Origin: Alphaproteobacteria bacterium
Lineage (GTDB): Bacteria > Pseudomonadota > Alphaproteobacteria > Micropepsales > Micropepsaceae
Reading direction: 5' to 3'
DNA: 64,000 bases
Assembly: GCA_947473475.1 (NCBI GenBank)
Contig: CANJBZ010000011.1
Coordinates: forward strand, 32,322-96,321
The translations under genes were made by a program, and so were the position numbers. Positions 1 through 8,521 of the stretch are shown here, piece after piece; position 1 is the first letter of the stretch; every line of letters begins with the position of its first letter. The notes under the pieces were generated by a model. The model searched no databases and was not told where the DNA came from. It was given only the letters and a program-made list of their open reading frames with translations.

Positions 1-285
1 GGACCTGCAAACGCGGCCAACGCCGACACAATTATCGGCTTTGAAGTTGGCGTGGATACGCTGCAGTTCGCCGCCAGCGATTTTGGCTTAGCAATCGGTG
101 TTCTGGATGCAGCCAATTTCGTATTCGGAACAAATGCCGTCGATCACCACGCCGAGTTCGTGTATGGCGCAGCGCAGAGAAAGTTGATGTGGGATGCGGA
201 CGGTGTCGGCGGAGTTTCCGCAATCACCGTAGCAACCTTCGATACTGCGATCGCACTCACGCATGCAGACTTGATATTTGTGTAG
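1..285 (+). CDS. RTX/type I secretion protein, C-terminal fragment
   Basis: The frame is open from the first base of the window and stops at TAG 283-285, so only about the last 94 residues of a larger protein are present. The fragment reads ADTIIGFEVGVDTLQF near its start, continues with FVFGTNAVDHHAEFVYGAAQ and a LMWDADG stretch, and ends in a short acidic/hydrophobic tail. This pattern, an aspartate-rich haemolysin-type calcium-binding end followed by a beta-roll cap with an Asp-Ala-Asp-Gly turn, is typical of the C-terminal targeting region of RTX proteins exported by type I secretion. What the missing N-terminal part does (protease, adhesin, other) cannot be told. Confidence 0.75.
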   Translation, partial: GPANAANADTIIGFEVGVDTLQFAASDFGLAIGVLDAANFVFGTNAVDHHAEFVYGAAQRKLMWDADGVGGVSAITVATFDTAIALTHADLIFV

Positions 286-323
286 TGGATTAAGTTTGCT
301 GGTTCCGGCAGGCAGCTGTCTTG

Positions 324-797
324 TCATGATGAAGCGCATGATCCGGCAACCGGATCATGCGCTTTTCTTTCATCCGGCACGCCATCCCGGAACGCGTTCA
401 GCACCGCATCGATGGGGAGCAGCACGCAAGTGTGGCGGTTGCGATAGACCGCGGCGCCTTTCAGCACTTCGTAGTCGCTGAAAGGCGAGGGGGGCGGTGT
501 ACCCTCGCGCAGCATCGCCGCAACGTCCGCTCGTAACGTTTCGACCGCTTCTTTGCCGGCGCCGGCAAGATTGGCGCCGAGGATGGACGCAGATGCTTGC
601 GACAGAACACAGGCCTGCGTTTCGTGCGCCATCTCGATGATGCGGCCCGCCTCGTCGAAGTTCAGCGTCACCGAAACGCGGTCGCCGCAGGTGGGATTGT
701 GGGCATGGCCTTCTGCGTCGGTTGGGTCCAGCCGGCCAGCACCGGCTGCGTTTGCCGCCAGACGCAGCAACGGTTTTGCGTAAAGAGGATCGCTCAT
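324..797 (-). CDS. IscU/SufU-like iron-sulfur cluster scaffold protein
   Basis: A 157-residue protein of the IscU/NifU N-terminal fold, on which [2Fe-2S] or [4Fe-4S] clusters are assembled before transfer. The three cysteine ligand motifs are visible: NPTCGD near residue 37, HETQACVLSQASAS near residue 62, and RNRHTCVLLP near residue 120. The ATG at 797 overlaps the stop of the fused molybdenum-cofactor gene in an ATGA, so the two are probably translationally coupled. This suggests cluster supply to the molybdenum/iron-sulfur hydroxylase encoded farther upstream. The last about 15 codons are made of the terminator-like palindrome, so the C-terminus is probably not functionally constrained. 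Confidence 0.8.
   Translation of the reverse strand: MSDPLYAKPLLRLAANAAGAGRLDPTDAEGHAHNPTCGDRVSVTLNFDEAGRIIEMAHETQACVLSQASASILGANLAGAGKEAVETLRADVAAMLREGTPPPSPFSDYEVLKGAAVYRNRHTCVLLPIDAVLNAFRDGVPDERKAHDPVAGSCASS
334..369. terminator. Palindrome acting as a probable terminator
   Basis: A perfect 13-bp stem, gcgcatgatccgg/ccggatcatgcgc with a 3-base loop, is followed on the plus strand by ttttcttt. It lies just after the RTX gene and inside the last codons of the convergent SufU-like gene, so it probably ends plus-strand transcription. Its core gcatgatccg resembles the palindrome at 7189-7229. Confidence 0.6.
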
Positions 798-2410
798 GCC
801 GGGGCTTTGTCTTCGGCCCGCAACGCCGCGAGCGCCTCTGGCGTATCGATGTCGCGGAGCACGGCGCTGCCCGCTTCGACCTCGCACAGCATGTCTTCGT
901 GCCGCGCGAAGAGCCGCTTGGCCCCTTCATCGCCGCTGAGCGTTTCGATTTCCGGGAAAAAGCTTCGCGCCCACAGAACCGGGTTGCCGCGCTTGTTGCC
1001 GTGGATTGCGACGCAAATGGACCGACCGTCCGGCGGTGAAAAGGCTGCGACCATGCGGTTGATCAGCGTTGCGTCGACTTCCGGCATATCGCCCAACAGC
1101 ACAAGTGCGCCATCTGCGGATTCCGGGACCGCTTCAATGCCCGCTTTAAGAGACGCGCTGAGTCCCTCACGGTAATTCGGATTGTGCACAAAGCTCACAT
1201 CAATGCCTTTCAGCGCCGCTTCCACGCGCGAGGCATCGTTGCCGATGACCACGATGACCGGCTGAGCGTCGCCTTCTATCGCCGCTTCGACAGTCCAGCG
1301 GAGCAGGGGCTTGCCGCGCCATTCCTGCAACAGCTTGTTGGTACCCATGCGCGAGGAGAGACCTGCCGCCAGCACGACGGCGGCGATCCGTGGGGCGCGA
1401 AGGGGCGTGCGCTCCACATCGCGCGGTTGCGGCCGGGAGGAGATTTCCTGCAGCAGGCCGCCCACACCCATGCGCATGATTTCCGTAGCCTTCACCGGCA
1501 ATCCGGCGCACAGGCGCTGCAATACAAAATCAAACCCGTTCACCTTGGGCGAGCGCGCGCAACTCGGAAGACCAATCACCGGACGGCCGTTTAACTCGCC
1601 CAGCAGGAGAAGATTGCCGGGGTCGACCGGCATACCGAAATGAATGATTTTGCCGCCGGCGGCGACTATTCCGGCAGGGATGACATCGCGCCGGTCCGTG
1701 ATCGCGGAAGCCCCGAAAACAAACAGCAAGTCCGGATTTTCTTTTGCCGCGTCCCGCAGAGCGCCCGCGACCGCATCGGGCGCGTGCGGCGTGCGGCGTT
1801 CAAACACCAGCGTGCCGCCAAGCGGGGCAAGCCGCGCCTCCAATGCCGAACGGTTCTTGTCCAGGAGCGATGGCTTTTGCCCCGGCAGTTGCGTCGAGAC
1901 GAGCGCCACGCGTTTGGCTGTGAATGGCGCAACCCGAATGGGCTGTTGCCGCGCGGCTTTGGCCGCAGCATCCACCGCCGCTTCCGGCGCGGCGAACGGA
2001 ATGATTTTGATCGTCGCCAGCATCTCGCCCGGTGACACGGAGGTGTACGGCGCCAATGTCGCGAGTGTCACGGATTCATCGAGGCTGTTGACGGCGTCCA
2101 CAACGGTCGAGTCCACCACAACCAAGCCCGATTGCGCCGCGTAGACGTTGGTCCGCCCCGTAAAGGCCGCGCTGAGCCGCGTGCCAGGACCGGCAAATGC
2201 GTGCGCGACCCGATTGGCGGCGACGTCCTCAGGCACGTCCCCGGGTTCCAACCGGGCTGCGGTGAGAGCCTCCACCCCGGCTGCGGCCAGTGCATTCAGA
2301 TCGGCCTGAGAGAGAACGCGGCCCTTTTTGAACAGGCGGCCGTCCACACGCACCCCGTGTACGAGAATGGCGCCCTCGGCCGTGCCAAGCGGAATAGTCC
2401 CGAACTGCAT
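794..2410 (-). CDS. Fused molybdopterin-binding (MoeA-like) / MocA-like NTP-transferase protein
   Basis: The 538-residue protein has two parts. Residues 1 to about 335 resemble the molybdopterin-binding fold of MoeA/MogA. From about residue 345 there is a nucleotidyltransferase domain opening with the signature VVLAAGLSSRMGTNKLL and carrying LLGDMPEVD. Such fusions accompany xanthine dehydrogenase-family enzymes, and the C-terminal half is related to MocA/PaoD, which cytidylylates molybdopterin to make the MCD cofactor. It lies downstream of XdhC, CoxM and CoxS on the same strand and overlaps the SufU-like gene by 4 bases. The inferred role is final assembly of the molybdenum cofactor for these hydroxylases. 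The CTP rather than GTP preference is inferred from family, not from a specific residue. Confidence 0.85.
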   Translation of the reverse strand: MQFGTIPLGTAEGAILVHGVRVDGRLFKKGRVLSQADLNALAAAGVEALTAARLEPGDVPEDVAANRVAHAFAGPGTRLSAAFTGRTNVYAAQSGLVVVDSTVVDAVNSLDESVTLATLAPYTSVSPGEMLATIKIIPFAAPEAAVDAAAKAARQQPIRVAPFTAKRVALVSTQLPGQKPSLLDKNRSALEARLAPLGGTLVFERRTPHAPDAVAGALRDAAKENPDLLFVFGASAITDRRDVIPAGIVAAGGKIIHFGMPVDPGNLLLLGELNGRPVIGLPSCARSPKVNGFDFVLQRLCAGLPVKATEIMRMGVGGLLQEISSRPQPRDVERTPLRAPRIAAVVLAAGLSSRMGTNKLLQEWRGKPLLRWTVEAAIEGDAQPVIVVIGNDASRVEAALKGIDVSFVHNPNYREGLSASLKAGIEAVPESADGALVLLGDMPEVDATLINRMVAAFSPPDGRSICVAIHGNKRGNPVLWARSFFPEIETLSGDEGAKRLFARHEDMLCEVEAGSAVLRDIDTPEALAALRAEDKAPA

Positions 2411-2419
2411 GGCTGCAAG

Positions 2420-3817
2420 TTAGGGGGCTGCAGGCTCCGGGGCAACCACGCCCGCCGGTACGTCGCCGCGACGTGCCCCCGTCTTATCCCGTGGGAGCCG
2501 CAGCGAAGCGCGCAGTCCGGCAATCCGGCCACCGCTCTTACGGTTTTCCAGCACCACGTCGCCCCCGTGCTCACGCGCGATGGAGCGGGTAAGCGTGAGC
2601 CCCAAACCCGAGCCGCCGGTGGCGCTGTTGCGCGATGCCTCCAGCCGGGTGAAGGGCTCGAACACCTCCTCCAGTTTGTCCTCGGGAATGCCCGGACCGT
2701 CATCGTCAATGATAGCGACGAAGACGTCAGGCTCCGCTTTCAGCGTTACCCGGGCGCCACGGCCATAGCGGACGGCGTTCTCGATCAAATTGCGGACGGC
2801 GCGGCGGATTTCGTTCGGGCGGCAGCTGCACGGCGCCACGCCTTCGATCTGCACCGTCACGGGCTGATCCAACTCGATAAGATCGTCGCACACGCTTTCG
2901 ATCAGGGTTGCCAGATCGACCCGCCGCTGCTCTTCGCCGGGGCCGGCGCGGGCGGCGGACAACACAGCCTCTGTCATGGACTGCAACTCATCGAGATTGC
3001 GCGTCAGCCGGTCGCGCGTTTCCAGGTCGTCCACGAACTCCGCCGTGATCCGCATCGCCGCGATCGGCGTGCGCAAATCGTGTCCCACCGCCGACAGAAG
3101 CTGGCGCTGGCTTTCCAACGTGCGCGTGACGCGATCGCTCATCTGGTTGAAGGCGTCGGTCGCGCGGCGAATATCTTCCGGCCCCTTGGCGGGCAGCTGC
3201 GGCGCTTTGCGTCCGCGCGCCACCGCATCGGCGGCGATAGCGAGCGCGGATAGCGGGCGCGACACGCGTCCGGCGAGCCAACCCGCGGCGGCCCCTGTCA
3301 GGATGGTGCCAAGGGCGGCAGCGATCAGAATCGGCGGTTCGGGCGAGGGCGTGGGCGGACGTGCAAACTGCACCGTCAGCCAGCCATCGCCATTCGGGAA
3401 AGGCTGAGCAATCTCAAACGCCTCACCATCATTGTTCAGAGCCGTTCTGCTCGGTTCCAGCAGACGCACGCGCGCGGGACCGACGCGGGGCAGCTTCTCT
3501 TCCGCGATCAGCTCTGCCGCCATCGCTTGCTCTTCCTCACTCATGGTGCGCTCGCCGAAAGGAGGCGAGGTCATGATGGAATAATGGAAGAGGTTGCCGC
3601 TCAACGTGGCCACCGCCGAGTCGCGCTGCGATTCGGGAATGGTCATCAGATAACGGAACACCGCGCCGACACGGTCCACGGCGGCATTGATGCGGGCGTT
3701 CTGCAGTTCGCCTTCGCGGCCGATTTCCAAAATGGCGACGACCGCAAGATTGGACAGAATTACCGCGGTGGCAACCACCGCCACGAATTGAGACCTGAGA
3801 GTTGTAAAGGCCCGCAT
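2420..3817 (-). CDS. EnvZ-like sensor histidine kinase
   Basis: A 465-residue membrane kinase. An N-terminal transmembrane segment (about residues 10-33) is followed by a periplasmic part, a second membrane segment and a HAMP linker (GRVSRPLSALAIAADAVARG). The dimerisation/phosphoacceptor box is GHDLRTP with His246. The ATPase domain has the N box NLIENAVRYG, DDGPGIP and a GGSGLGLTLT G box. The start was placed at 3817 because the response regulator stop and this ATG share one base (TGATG), indicating coupled translation. The pair sits inside a molybdenum-enzyme neighbourhood, but nothing in the sensor domain reveals the signal. Confidence 0.88.
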   Translation of the reverse strand: MRAFTTLRSQFVAVVATAVILSNLAVVAILEIGREGELQNARINAAVDRVGAVFRYLMTIPESQRDSAVATLSGNLFHYSIMTSPPFGERTMSEEEQAMAAELIAEEKLPRVGPARVRLLEPSRTALNNDGEAFEIAQPFPNGDGWLTVQFARPPTPSPEPPILIAAALGTILTGAAAGWLAGRVSRPLSALAIAADAVARGRKAPQLPAKGPEDIRRATDAFNQMSDRVTRTLESQRQLLSAVGHDLRTPIAAMRITAEFVDDLETRDRLTRNLDELQSMTEAVLSAARAGPGEEQRRVDLATLIESVCDDLIELDQPVTVQIEGVAPCSCRPNEIRRAVRNLIENAVRYGRGARVTLKAEPDVFVAIIDDDGPGIPEDKLEEVFEPFTRLEASRNSATGGSGLGLTLTRSIAREHGGDVVLENRKSGGRIAGLRASLRLPRDKTGARRGDVPAGVVAPEPAAP

Positions 3818-4578
3818 CAGAGGATCTCCACATCCGAGGTGAACATGTAGCCGCCTCCCCACACCGTCTTAATATAGCGCGGATTCTTTGCATCCTGCTC
3901 GATCTTGCGGCGCAGACGGCTGACCTGGTTGTCGATGGAACGGTCGAAGACCTCCGCATCGCGCCCCTTGGTCAGATCCAGAAGCTGCTCGCGCGACAAC
4001 GCCACTTTGGGCCGCTCCAGAAAGGCCATCAGCAATTTGAACTCGCCGCTGGAAAGGGGCAAAGCGAGGCCCTCGGGCCCGACAATTTCGCGCTGCGCGG
4101 CGTTGAACGTCCACTCGCCGAAACGATAGCGCTCCGCCGTCGCTCCACGCAGCCGGGGCGGGAGCGTATTGGTCCGGCGCAGGACAGCGCCAACGCGGGC
4201 AAGCAATTCGCGGGGATTGAAGGGCTTGGCGACATAGTCGTCCGCGCCCACTTCCAGGCCGACAATGCGGTCAAGCTCGTCGCCGCGCGCCGTCAGCATA
4301 ATGACGGGAATGCCGGAGTTTTCGCGGATCGAACGGCAGAGAGAAAGCCCATCTTCGCCGGGCATCATGATGTCGAGAATGACGAGATCGATCCCCGAGG
4401 TTCGCATAAGCCGGCGTGCGGCTTGGGCTCCGTCGGCCGCGGAGGCGCGATAGCCACTTTCCTTGAGGTAGCGAACGAGCGGTTCCCGAATATCCCGCGC
4501 GTCATCCACCACCAGGATATGCGGCTGCACGCCGCTCTCGGGCACGGGCTTTGTCCTGTTTACGCCGTCGCTTAACAC
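3817..4578 (-). CDS. OmpR/PhoB-family response regulator
   Basis: A 253-residue two-domain regulator. The receiver has the acidic pair VVDD near residue 24, the phosphoacceptor Asp69 in DLVILDIMMP, and the conserved lysine in VAKPFNP. A winged-helix OmpR-type DNA-binding domain follows, ending near VWGGGYMF. Translation begins at a GTG at 4578. It is the first gene of the kinase operon, directly overlapping the histidine kinase. Targets are unknown; the flanking molybdenum-hydroxylase genes or its own operon are plausible. Confidence 0.88.
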   Translation of the reverse strand: MLSDGVNRTKPVPESGVQPHILVVDDARDIREPLVRYLKESGYRASAADGAQAARRLMRTSGIDLVILDIMMPGEDGLSLCRSIRENSGIPVIMLTARGDELDRIVGLEVGADDYVAKPFNPRELLARVGAVLRRTNTLPPRLRGATAERYRFGEWTFNAAQREIVGPEGLALPLSSGEFKLLMAFLERPKVALSREQLLDLTKGRDAEVFDRSIDNQVSRLRRKIEQDAKNPRYIKTVWGGGYMFTSDVEIL

Positions 4579-4741
4579 GTCAACCGCTCAGACGCCGCAA
4601 GGGTGAACCTGTCGCAAACTATGTCATTCCCGGCGAAACGGCAAAGAGAGATGCGCTTTCGCGCCTTTTCGTGAAAGCTGTGGGACGAGATTGCGGTTTG
4701 CTGGCGTAATTAAGGACACGAATCTTCGCGCGTGAACCTTA

Positions 4742-4787
4742 TAGCCGGGCAGCCCCTATCCCATCTGCCCGGCTTCTTTTTCTGTCG
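4742..4787 (+). terminator. Orphan intrinsic terminator, plus strand
   Basis: The stem agccgggca/tgcccggct is followed by ttctttttct on the plus strand. No plus-strand gene lies upstream: the region from 4579 is the leader of the response regulator, on the other strand. It may end an unannotated small RNA. Confidence 0.45.
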
Positions 4788-4792
4788 GGAAC

Positions 4793-5821
4793 TTAATCTT
4801 TCCGTAAAGTCGCGGTCATCTCGCCGAGAATGGCGATGGCAATTTCCGCCGGCGAACGCGCGCCAATGTTCAACCCAATAGGGCCGTGAATGCGGGCGAG
4901 TTCCGCATCCGTGAAACCTTGCGCTTTCAGGCGTTCCAGCCGCTTGGCATGCGTGCTGCGGGAACCCAAGGCGCCGATGTAGAAGACGGGCGACTTGAGC
5001 GCGGCAGCGAGTGCCGGATCGTCCAGCTTCGGATCGTGCGTCAGCGCAACGATCGCGCTGCGGCTGGTGAGCGGCGCGGCGGCGAGCGCCTCATCGGGCC
5101 ATGCGTGCGAGAGCTTCACGCCGGGAAAGCGTTCGCTCGTGGCAAAGGACGTACGCGGATCAATCACGCGCACCGCATAATCGGCAAGCGTCGCAATGCG
5201 CGCCAAGGGCTGCGCGATATGGACGGCGCCGATGATCGCCAGATCGAGCGGCGGATTGAAAACCGTAAGGAACCAGCCTTTGCCGTCGGCTTCGACGCTG
5301 CCGCTTTCGTCCCGCCGCGCCTGTACACGCGCGGCAATGGTGAGAGCGTCCGCACCGTCCCCATTCGGAAACACGTTGCGGCTTTCGCCGGTGGCGAGGT
5401 CCGTGGCCAAAACAACTGCGCGTCCCGCATCGCGCGCGCGCTCCAGCTCCAACAGGGTTTCGCGCTGCAGCGGCAACAGAATTGGCGCGACGTTGATTTC
5501 GACGGTGCCGCCGCAGGCAAGGCCCACAGCCCAGGCATCCTCATTGCTGATGCCGAATTTCAGATTGCGTACCTTGCCGTCGGCGAGCGCCGCCTGCGCT
5601 TCGCCAATGACGGAGCCTTCGACGCAGCCGCCGGAAACCGAGCCCGTAAAGGCGCCGTCCGCGCGCACCGCCATCTGGCTACCGGCCGGACGCGGCGCGG
5701 AGCCCCAGGTGCGCGTGACCGTCGCTATCGCGACGGTCTGCTGCGCGTTCATCCATGATGTCGCCGCCGCCAACGGATCGGCAGCGGTATCGCCTGAAGT
5801 GGGGGAGGAGATGTTTGTCAT
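4793..5821 (-). CDS. XdhC/CoxF-family molybdenum hydroxylase maturation factor
   Basis: A 342-residue member of the XdhC/CoxI family, which binds molybdenum cofactor and promotes its sulfuration and insertion into xanthine dehydrogenase-type enzymes. The N-terminal XdhC domain shows TRTWGSAPRPAGSQM and the glycine/cysteine signature VSGGCVEGSV, then GLACGGTVEI. A C-terminal Rossmann-like XdhC_C domain contains LAIIGAVHIAQPLARIA and YIGALGSRSTHAKR. It begins 7 bases after the CoxM stop, so it is in the same operon. The pairing with a CoxM/CoxS pair supports a maturation role. Confidence 0.85.
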   Translation of the reverse strand: MTNISSPTSGDTAADPLAAATSWMNAQQTVAIATVTRTWGSAPRPAGSQMAVRADGAFTGSVSGGCVEGSVIGEAQAALADGKVRNLKFGISNEDAWAVGLACGGTVEINVAPILLPLQRETLLELERARDAGRAVVLATDLATGESRNVFPNGDGADALTIAARVQARRDESGSVEADGKGWFLTVFNPPLDLAIIGAVHIAQPLARIATLADYAVRVIDPRTSFATSERFPGVKLSHAWPDEALAAAPLTSRSAIVALTHDPKLDDPALAAALKSPVFYIGALGSRSTHAKRLERLKAQGFTDAELARIHGPIGLNIGARSPAEIAIAILGEMTATLRKD

Positions 5822-5828
5822 GGAGCCA

Positions 5829-6632
5829 TTATAGCATCGCCGCGCTCACCGCGCGCTTGGCCAGGACAGACACCAGATTGGCGCGGTATTCCGCGGAACC
5901 GAACAGGTCCCCGTTCAGGTCATCGGGTGACACCGCAATTCCCGCGATCGCCTCCGGCGCAAACTGGCGAGCGAGCGCGGTTTCCATCTCCGTCATGCGA
6001 AACACGCACGGCCCCGCGCCCGTAACGGCAACGCGGACCGCATTGCCGAAATCGGCGACGAAAACGCCTGCCATGGCATAGCGCGAGGCGGGGTTGGGAA
6101 ACTTCGCGTAGCCAGCACGGCGGGGCAGGGGGAACGACACCTCGGTGATGATTTCACCGGCTTCCAATGCCGTCTCGAAAAGCCCTTTGAAAAAGGCATC
6201 GGCTGGGATCGTGCGCCGGGTCGTTTTCACAGACGCGCCCAAACCGAGCACCGCAGCTGGATAATCCGCAGCCGGATCATTGTTGGCGATAGAGCCGCCA
6301 ATCGTTCCCTTATGCCGAACCGCGGGATCGCCGATTTCGCCCGCCAGAACGGCCAGAGCCGGGATCGCGCTTTCAACCTCGGCCGAGGCGGCAACGGTGG
6401 CGTGGGGAGTCGCCGCTCCAATCACCAGCGCGCTTGCTTCGCGGCGAATGAACGAAAGATCGCCAATGCGCGCGATGTCGATAAGGTCGGCCGGCGCTGC
6501 CAACCGCTGCTTCATCGTGGGAATAAGCGTCTGACCGCCCGCGAGATAGCGCGCGTCGGGAGAATGGCTGAACATATCTTCGGCTTCTTTGACCGATGCC
6601 GCGCGCCTGTATTGGAATGGAGCGGTGTACAT
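5829..6632 (-). CDS. CoxM-like FAD-binding subunit of a molybdenum hydroxylase
   Basis: A 267-residue FAD subunit of the xanthine dehydrogenase/CO dehydrogenase family. It passes electrons from the iron-sulfur subunit to an acceptor. The N-terminus (FQYRRAASVKEA) and the FAD pyrophosphate motifs LAGGQTLIP and GTIGGSIANNDPAADYPA are clearly present, and a CO dehydrogenase flavoprotein C-terminal domain follows. The ATG starts directly after the CoxS stop, and XdhC follows after 7 bases. The molybdopterin-binding large subunit expected beside it is missing. Confidence 0.87.
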   Translation of the reverse strand: MYTAPFQYRRAASVKEAEDMFSHSPDARYLAGGQTLIPTMKQRLAAPADLIDIARIGDLSFIRREASALVIGAATPHATVAASAEVESAIPALAVLAGEIGDPAVRHKGTIGGSIANNDPAADYPAAVLGLGASVKTTRRTIPADAFFKGLFETALEAGEIITEVSFPLPRRAGYAKFPNPASRYAMAGVFVADFGNAVRVAVTGAGPCVFRMTEMETALARQFAPEAIAGIAVSPDDLNGDLFGSAEYRANLVSVLAKRAVSAAML

Positions 6633-7094
6633 TCAGCGCGCCTCCGCCACGGAACGAATGGCTTTGATAATGTTCAGGTAGCCGGTGCAGCGGCAGATGT
6701 TGCCCTCAAGCTCGCGCCGTATCGTAGCATCGTCGAGCTGCTCATGCCGCGCCAGCATGTCCACCGCCGTCATGATCATGCCGGGCGTGCAGAAACCGCA
6801 TTGCAGTCCGTGATGCTCCTGAAACGCCGCCTGCACCGGATGCAGCGCGCCGTCTTTCGCCAAACTCTCGATGGTCTCGATGTTATCGCCATCCACCTGC
6901 ACGGCGAACAGCGTGCAGGACTTCATCGCGCGTCCGTTCACATGCACCACGCACGACCCGCATTGGCTGGTATCGCAGCCGACATGCGTTCCCGTCAGAT
7001 GCAGGTGATCGCGGAGGAAATGCACAAGCAATGTGCGATCCTCGACATCCGCGTTCACGGATTGGCCGTTTACGGTGAGTGACAACGCCGCCAT
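6633..7094 (-). CDS. CoxS-like (2Fe-2S) subunit of a molybdenum hydroxylase
   Basis: A 153-residue small subunit with two [2Fe-2S] domains. The plant ferredoxin-type N-terminal domain has the ligands [16 protein letters not shown]. The C-terminal four-helix domain has [10 protein letters not shown] and CRCTGYLNI. Length and motifs match CoxS/XdhA-type proteins of molybdenum hydroxylases. It is the first gene of the CoxS-CoxM-XdhC run. The 155 bases upstream contain two palindromes, and then CoxG follows, so no large subunit precedes it. Confidence 0.9.
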   Translation of the reverse strand: MAALSLTVNGQSVNADVEDRTLLVHFLRDHLHLTGTHVGCDTSQCGSCVVHVNGRAMKSCTLFAVQVDGDNIETIESLAKDGALHPVQAAFQEHHGLQCGFCTPGMIMTAVDMLARHEQLDDATIRRELEGNICRCTGYLNIIKAIRSVAEAR

Positions 7095-7188
7095 ATTTTT
7101 CGGTTCCTGATTGCAATCGATGACTAGAGCGCAATCCGACGAAGTGGACGCCGGTTCGTCGTTAGATTGCGCGCCAAACTAAGGAATC

Positions 7189-7229
7189 TAGAGCACGATC
7201 CGATTCATTTTGAATCGGATCATGCTCTA
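7189..7229. repeat. 19-bp stem palindrome
   Basis: tagagcacgatccgattca and its near-perfect complement flank a 3-base loop. Another imperfect palindrome (gcgcaatccgacgaa ... ttcgtcgttagattgcgc) lies just before it at about 7129-7172. Similar short palindromes occur at 334-361 and 8522-8544. Confidence 0.7.
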
Positions 7230-7249
7230 GGACGCGGGGCTACGCGCGT

Positions 7250-7837
7250 CTAGAGGACAATGGAAAACACGATCAGCAAAATGATGATGACGCCGATCAA
7301 TCCCGCCACCCAGATTTGCGGCGCCAAGCCTTCTTCGCCGGGCTGACGTTGGCCGGACGGCGCCGCGGGGGCGCTTGCAACGGCTTGCGCCTGCATCAAG
7401 GCCACAAACCTGGCGAAGAACTCATCGGCCAGCGATTTTGCCGCGCCGTCGATCAGCCTCTGCCCGACCTGCGCCAGCCGTCCGCCGATGGCTGCTTTGG
7501 CCGTGTACTCGAGTACTGACCCGGCGCCGTCCGGTGAGATGTGAACCTCGGACTCGCCGCGGGCAAAACCGGCCGCACCGCCCTGGCCCTCACCTTTCAG
7601 CAGTACCGCGCGTGCGATTCCGGGTGGCGGGGGGATTTCCTGCAATTGGACGCGGCCCTCGAACCGGGCTTTCACCGGGCCGATTTTCAGCGTGGTTCGC
7701 GCCCGGTAATCCGTGTCCGAAGTCCGCTCGACGCCTTTGCAGCCGGGGATGGCCGCAGCCAGTATCTCGGGCTCATGCAACGCCGCCCAAACTTTCTCGG
7801 GAGCGGCTGGAATGTTGTATTTGCCTTTAAAATCCAT
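7250..7837 (-). CDS. coxG: CoxG-like SRPBCC protein with C-terminal membrane anchor
   Basis: A 195-residue protein of the CoxG family (SRPBCC fold). It starts MDFKGKYNIPAAPEKVWAAL, contains IPGCKGVER and ends the fold with a long amphipathic helix. After a Pro/Ala-rich linker the last about 22 residues (WVAGLIGVIIILLIVFSIVL) form a membrane anchor. In carboxydotrophs CoxG anchors CO dehydrogenase to the membrane, and homologues accompany many other CoxSML-type enzymes. It lies upstream of CoxS on the same strand, which supports a shared enzyme system. Confidence 0.85.
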   Translation of the reverse strand: MDFKGKYNIPAAPEKVWAALHEPEILAAAIPGCKGVERTSDTDYRARTTLKIGPVKARFEGRVQLQEIPPPPGIARAVLLKGEGQGGAAGFARGESEVHISPDGAGSVLEYTAKAAIGGRLAQVGQRLIDGAAKSLADEFFARFVALMQAQAVASAPAAPSGQRQPGEEGLAPQIWVAGLIGVIIILLIVFSIVL

Positions 7838-7947
7838 CGTTTAACTCAGTTGCAGCCGATTTTACGACGGGTTGTAACGGCATCTTCTAAGACATTCACG
7901 ATTGTGTTAACTTTGTAACAACTATCTGGGGGGGATGGGGCAAAACA

Positions 7948-8484
7948 GTGGGTGCGGAGGCAAATCTATCGCCTTCACCAACCGACGGTGAAGCGATTGT
8001 ACAAATATCGGGACGAATCAAATGGTTCGATTCCGTCAAAGGGTACGGATTCATCAAACCGGCAACAGGCGTCGAAGGGGACGTTCTGCTGCATCAGTCC
8101 TGCGTGAGGCAGTCCGGATTCAAATTGGCTCAGGAAGGCGCGCACGTGGTGTGCGAAGCCGTGCAGCGTCCAAAGGGGTTTCAGGCGATACGAGTCCTGG
8201 AGTTGGACAACAGCACGGCGACGCCAATCACGGAGATCAATCGGGAACGCTATACGGCCGAACCCGACGGGCCCGCCTTCGAAGCGACGGTGAAATGGTT
8301 CAACCGTGGCAAGGGCTATGGGTTCGTGTCGCGTGACGCCGATTCACCGGATGTCTTCGTACACATGGAGATATTGCGCCGTTCCGGGATTCGGGAACTG
8401 GTGCCGGGCCAACGTGTAAAGGTGCGCGCCGGCGACGGCCCGAAGGGACAGCTTGCCGCCGAGATTATTGTTCTCGACGCGTAA
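7948..8484 (+). CDS. Double cold-shock-domain protein
   Basis: A 178-residue protein with two cold-shock domains. The first, around residues 20-80, has [15 protein letters not shown]. The second, around residues 110-175, has [15 protein letters not shown] and DVFVHMEIL, both with the RNP1-type K-G-Y-G-F motif that binds single-stranded nucleic acid. The start is a GTG; no in-frame upstream ATG fits. Two-domain CspA-like proteins of this size are common in Alphaproteobacteria and act as RNA chaperones. It is transcribed away from CoxG. Confidence 0.9.
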   Translation: MGAEANLSPSPTDGEAIVQISGRIKWFDSVKGYGFIKPATGVEGDVLLHQSCVRQSGFKLAQEGAHVVCEAVQRPKGFQAIRVLELDNSTATPITEINRERYTAEPDGPAFEATVKWFNRGKGYGFVSRDADSPDVFVHMEILRRSGIRELVPGQRVKVRAGDGPKGQLAAEIIVLDA

Positions 8485-8521
8485 GATCGCCCCGCCGCAG
8501 CCTTAGTCCGAAAAATCCGAA

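Noticed and set aside
2132..3253. A long plus-strand frame over the Mo-cofactor and kinase genes
   Set aside because: It crosses two convergent-frame genes with solid domain evidence and carries no motif of its own.
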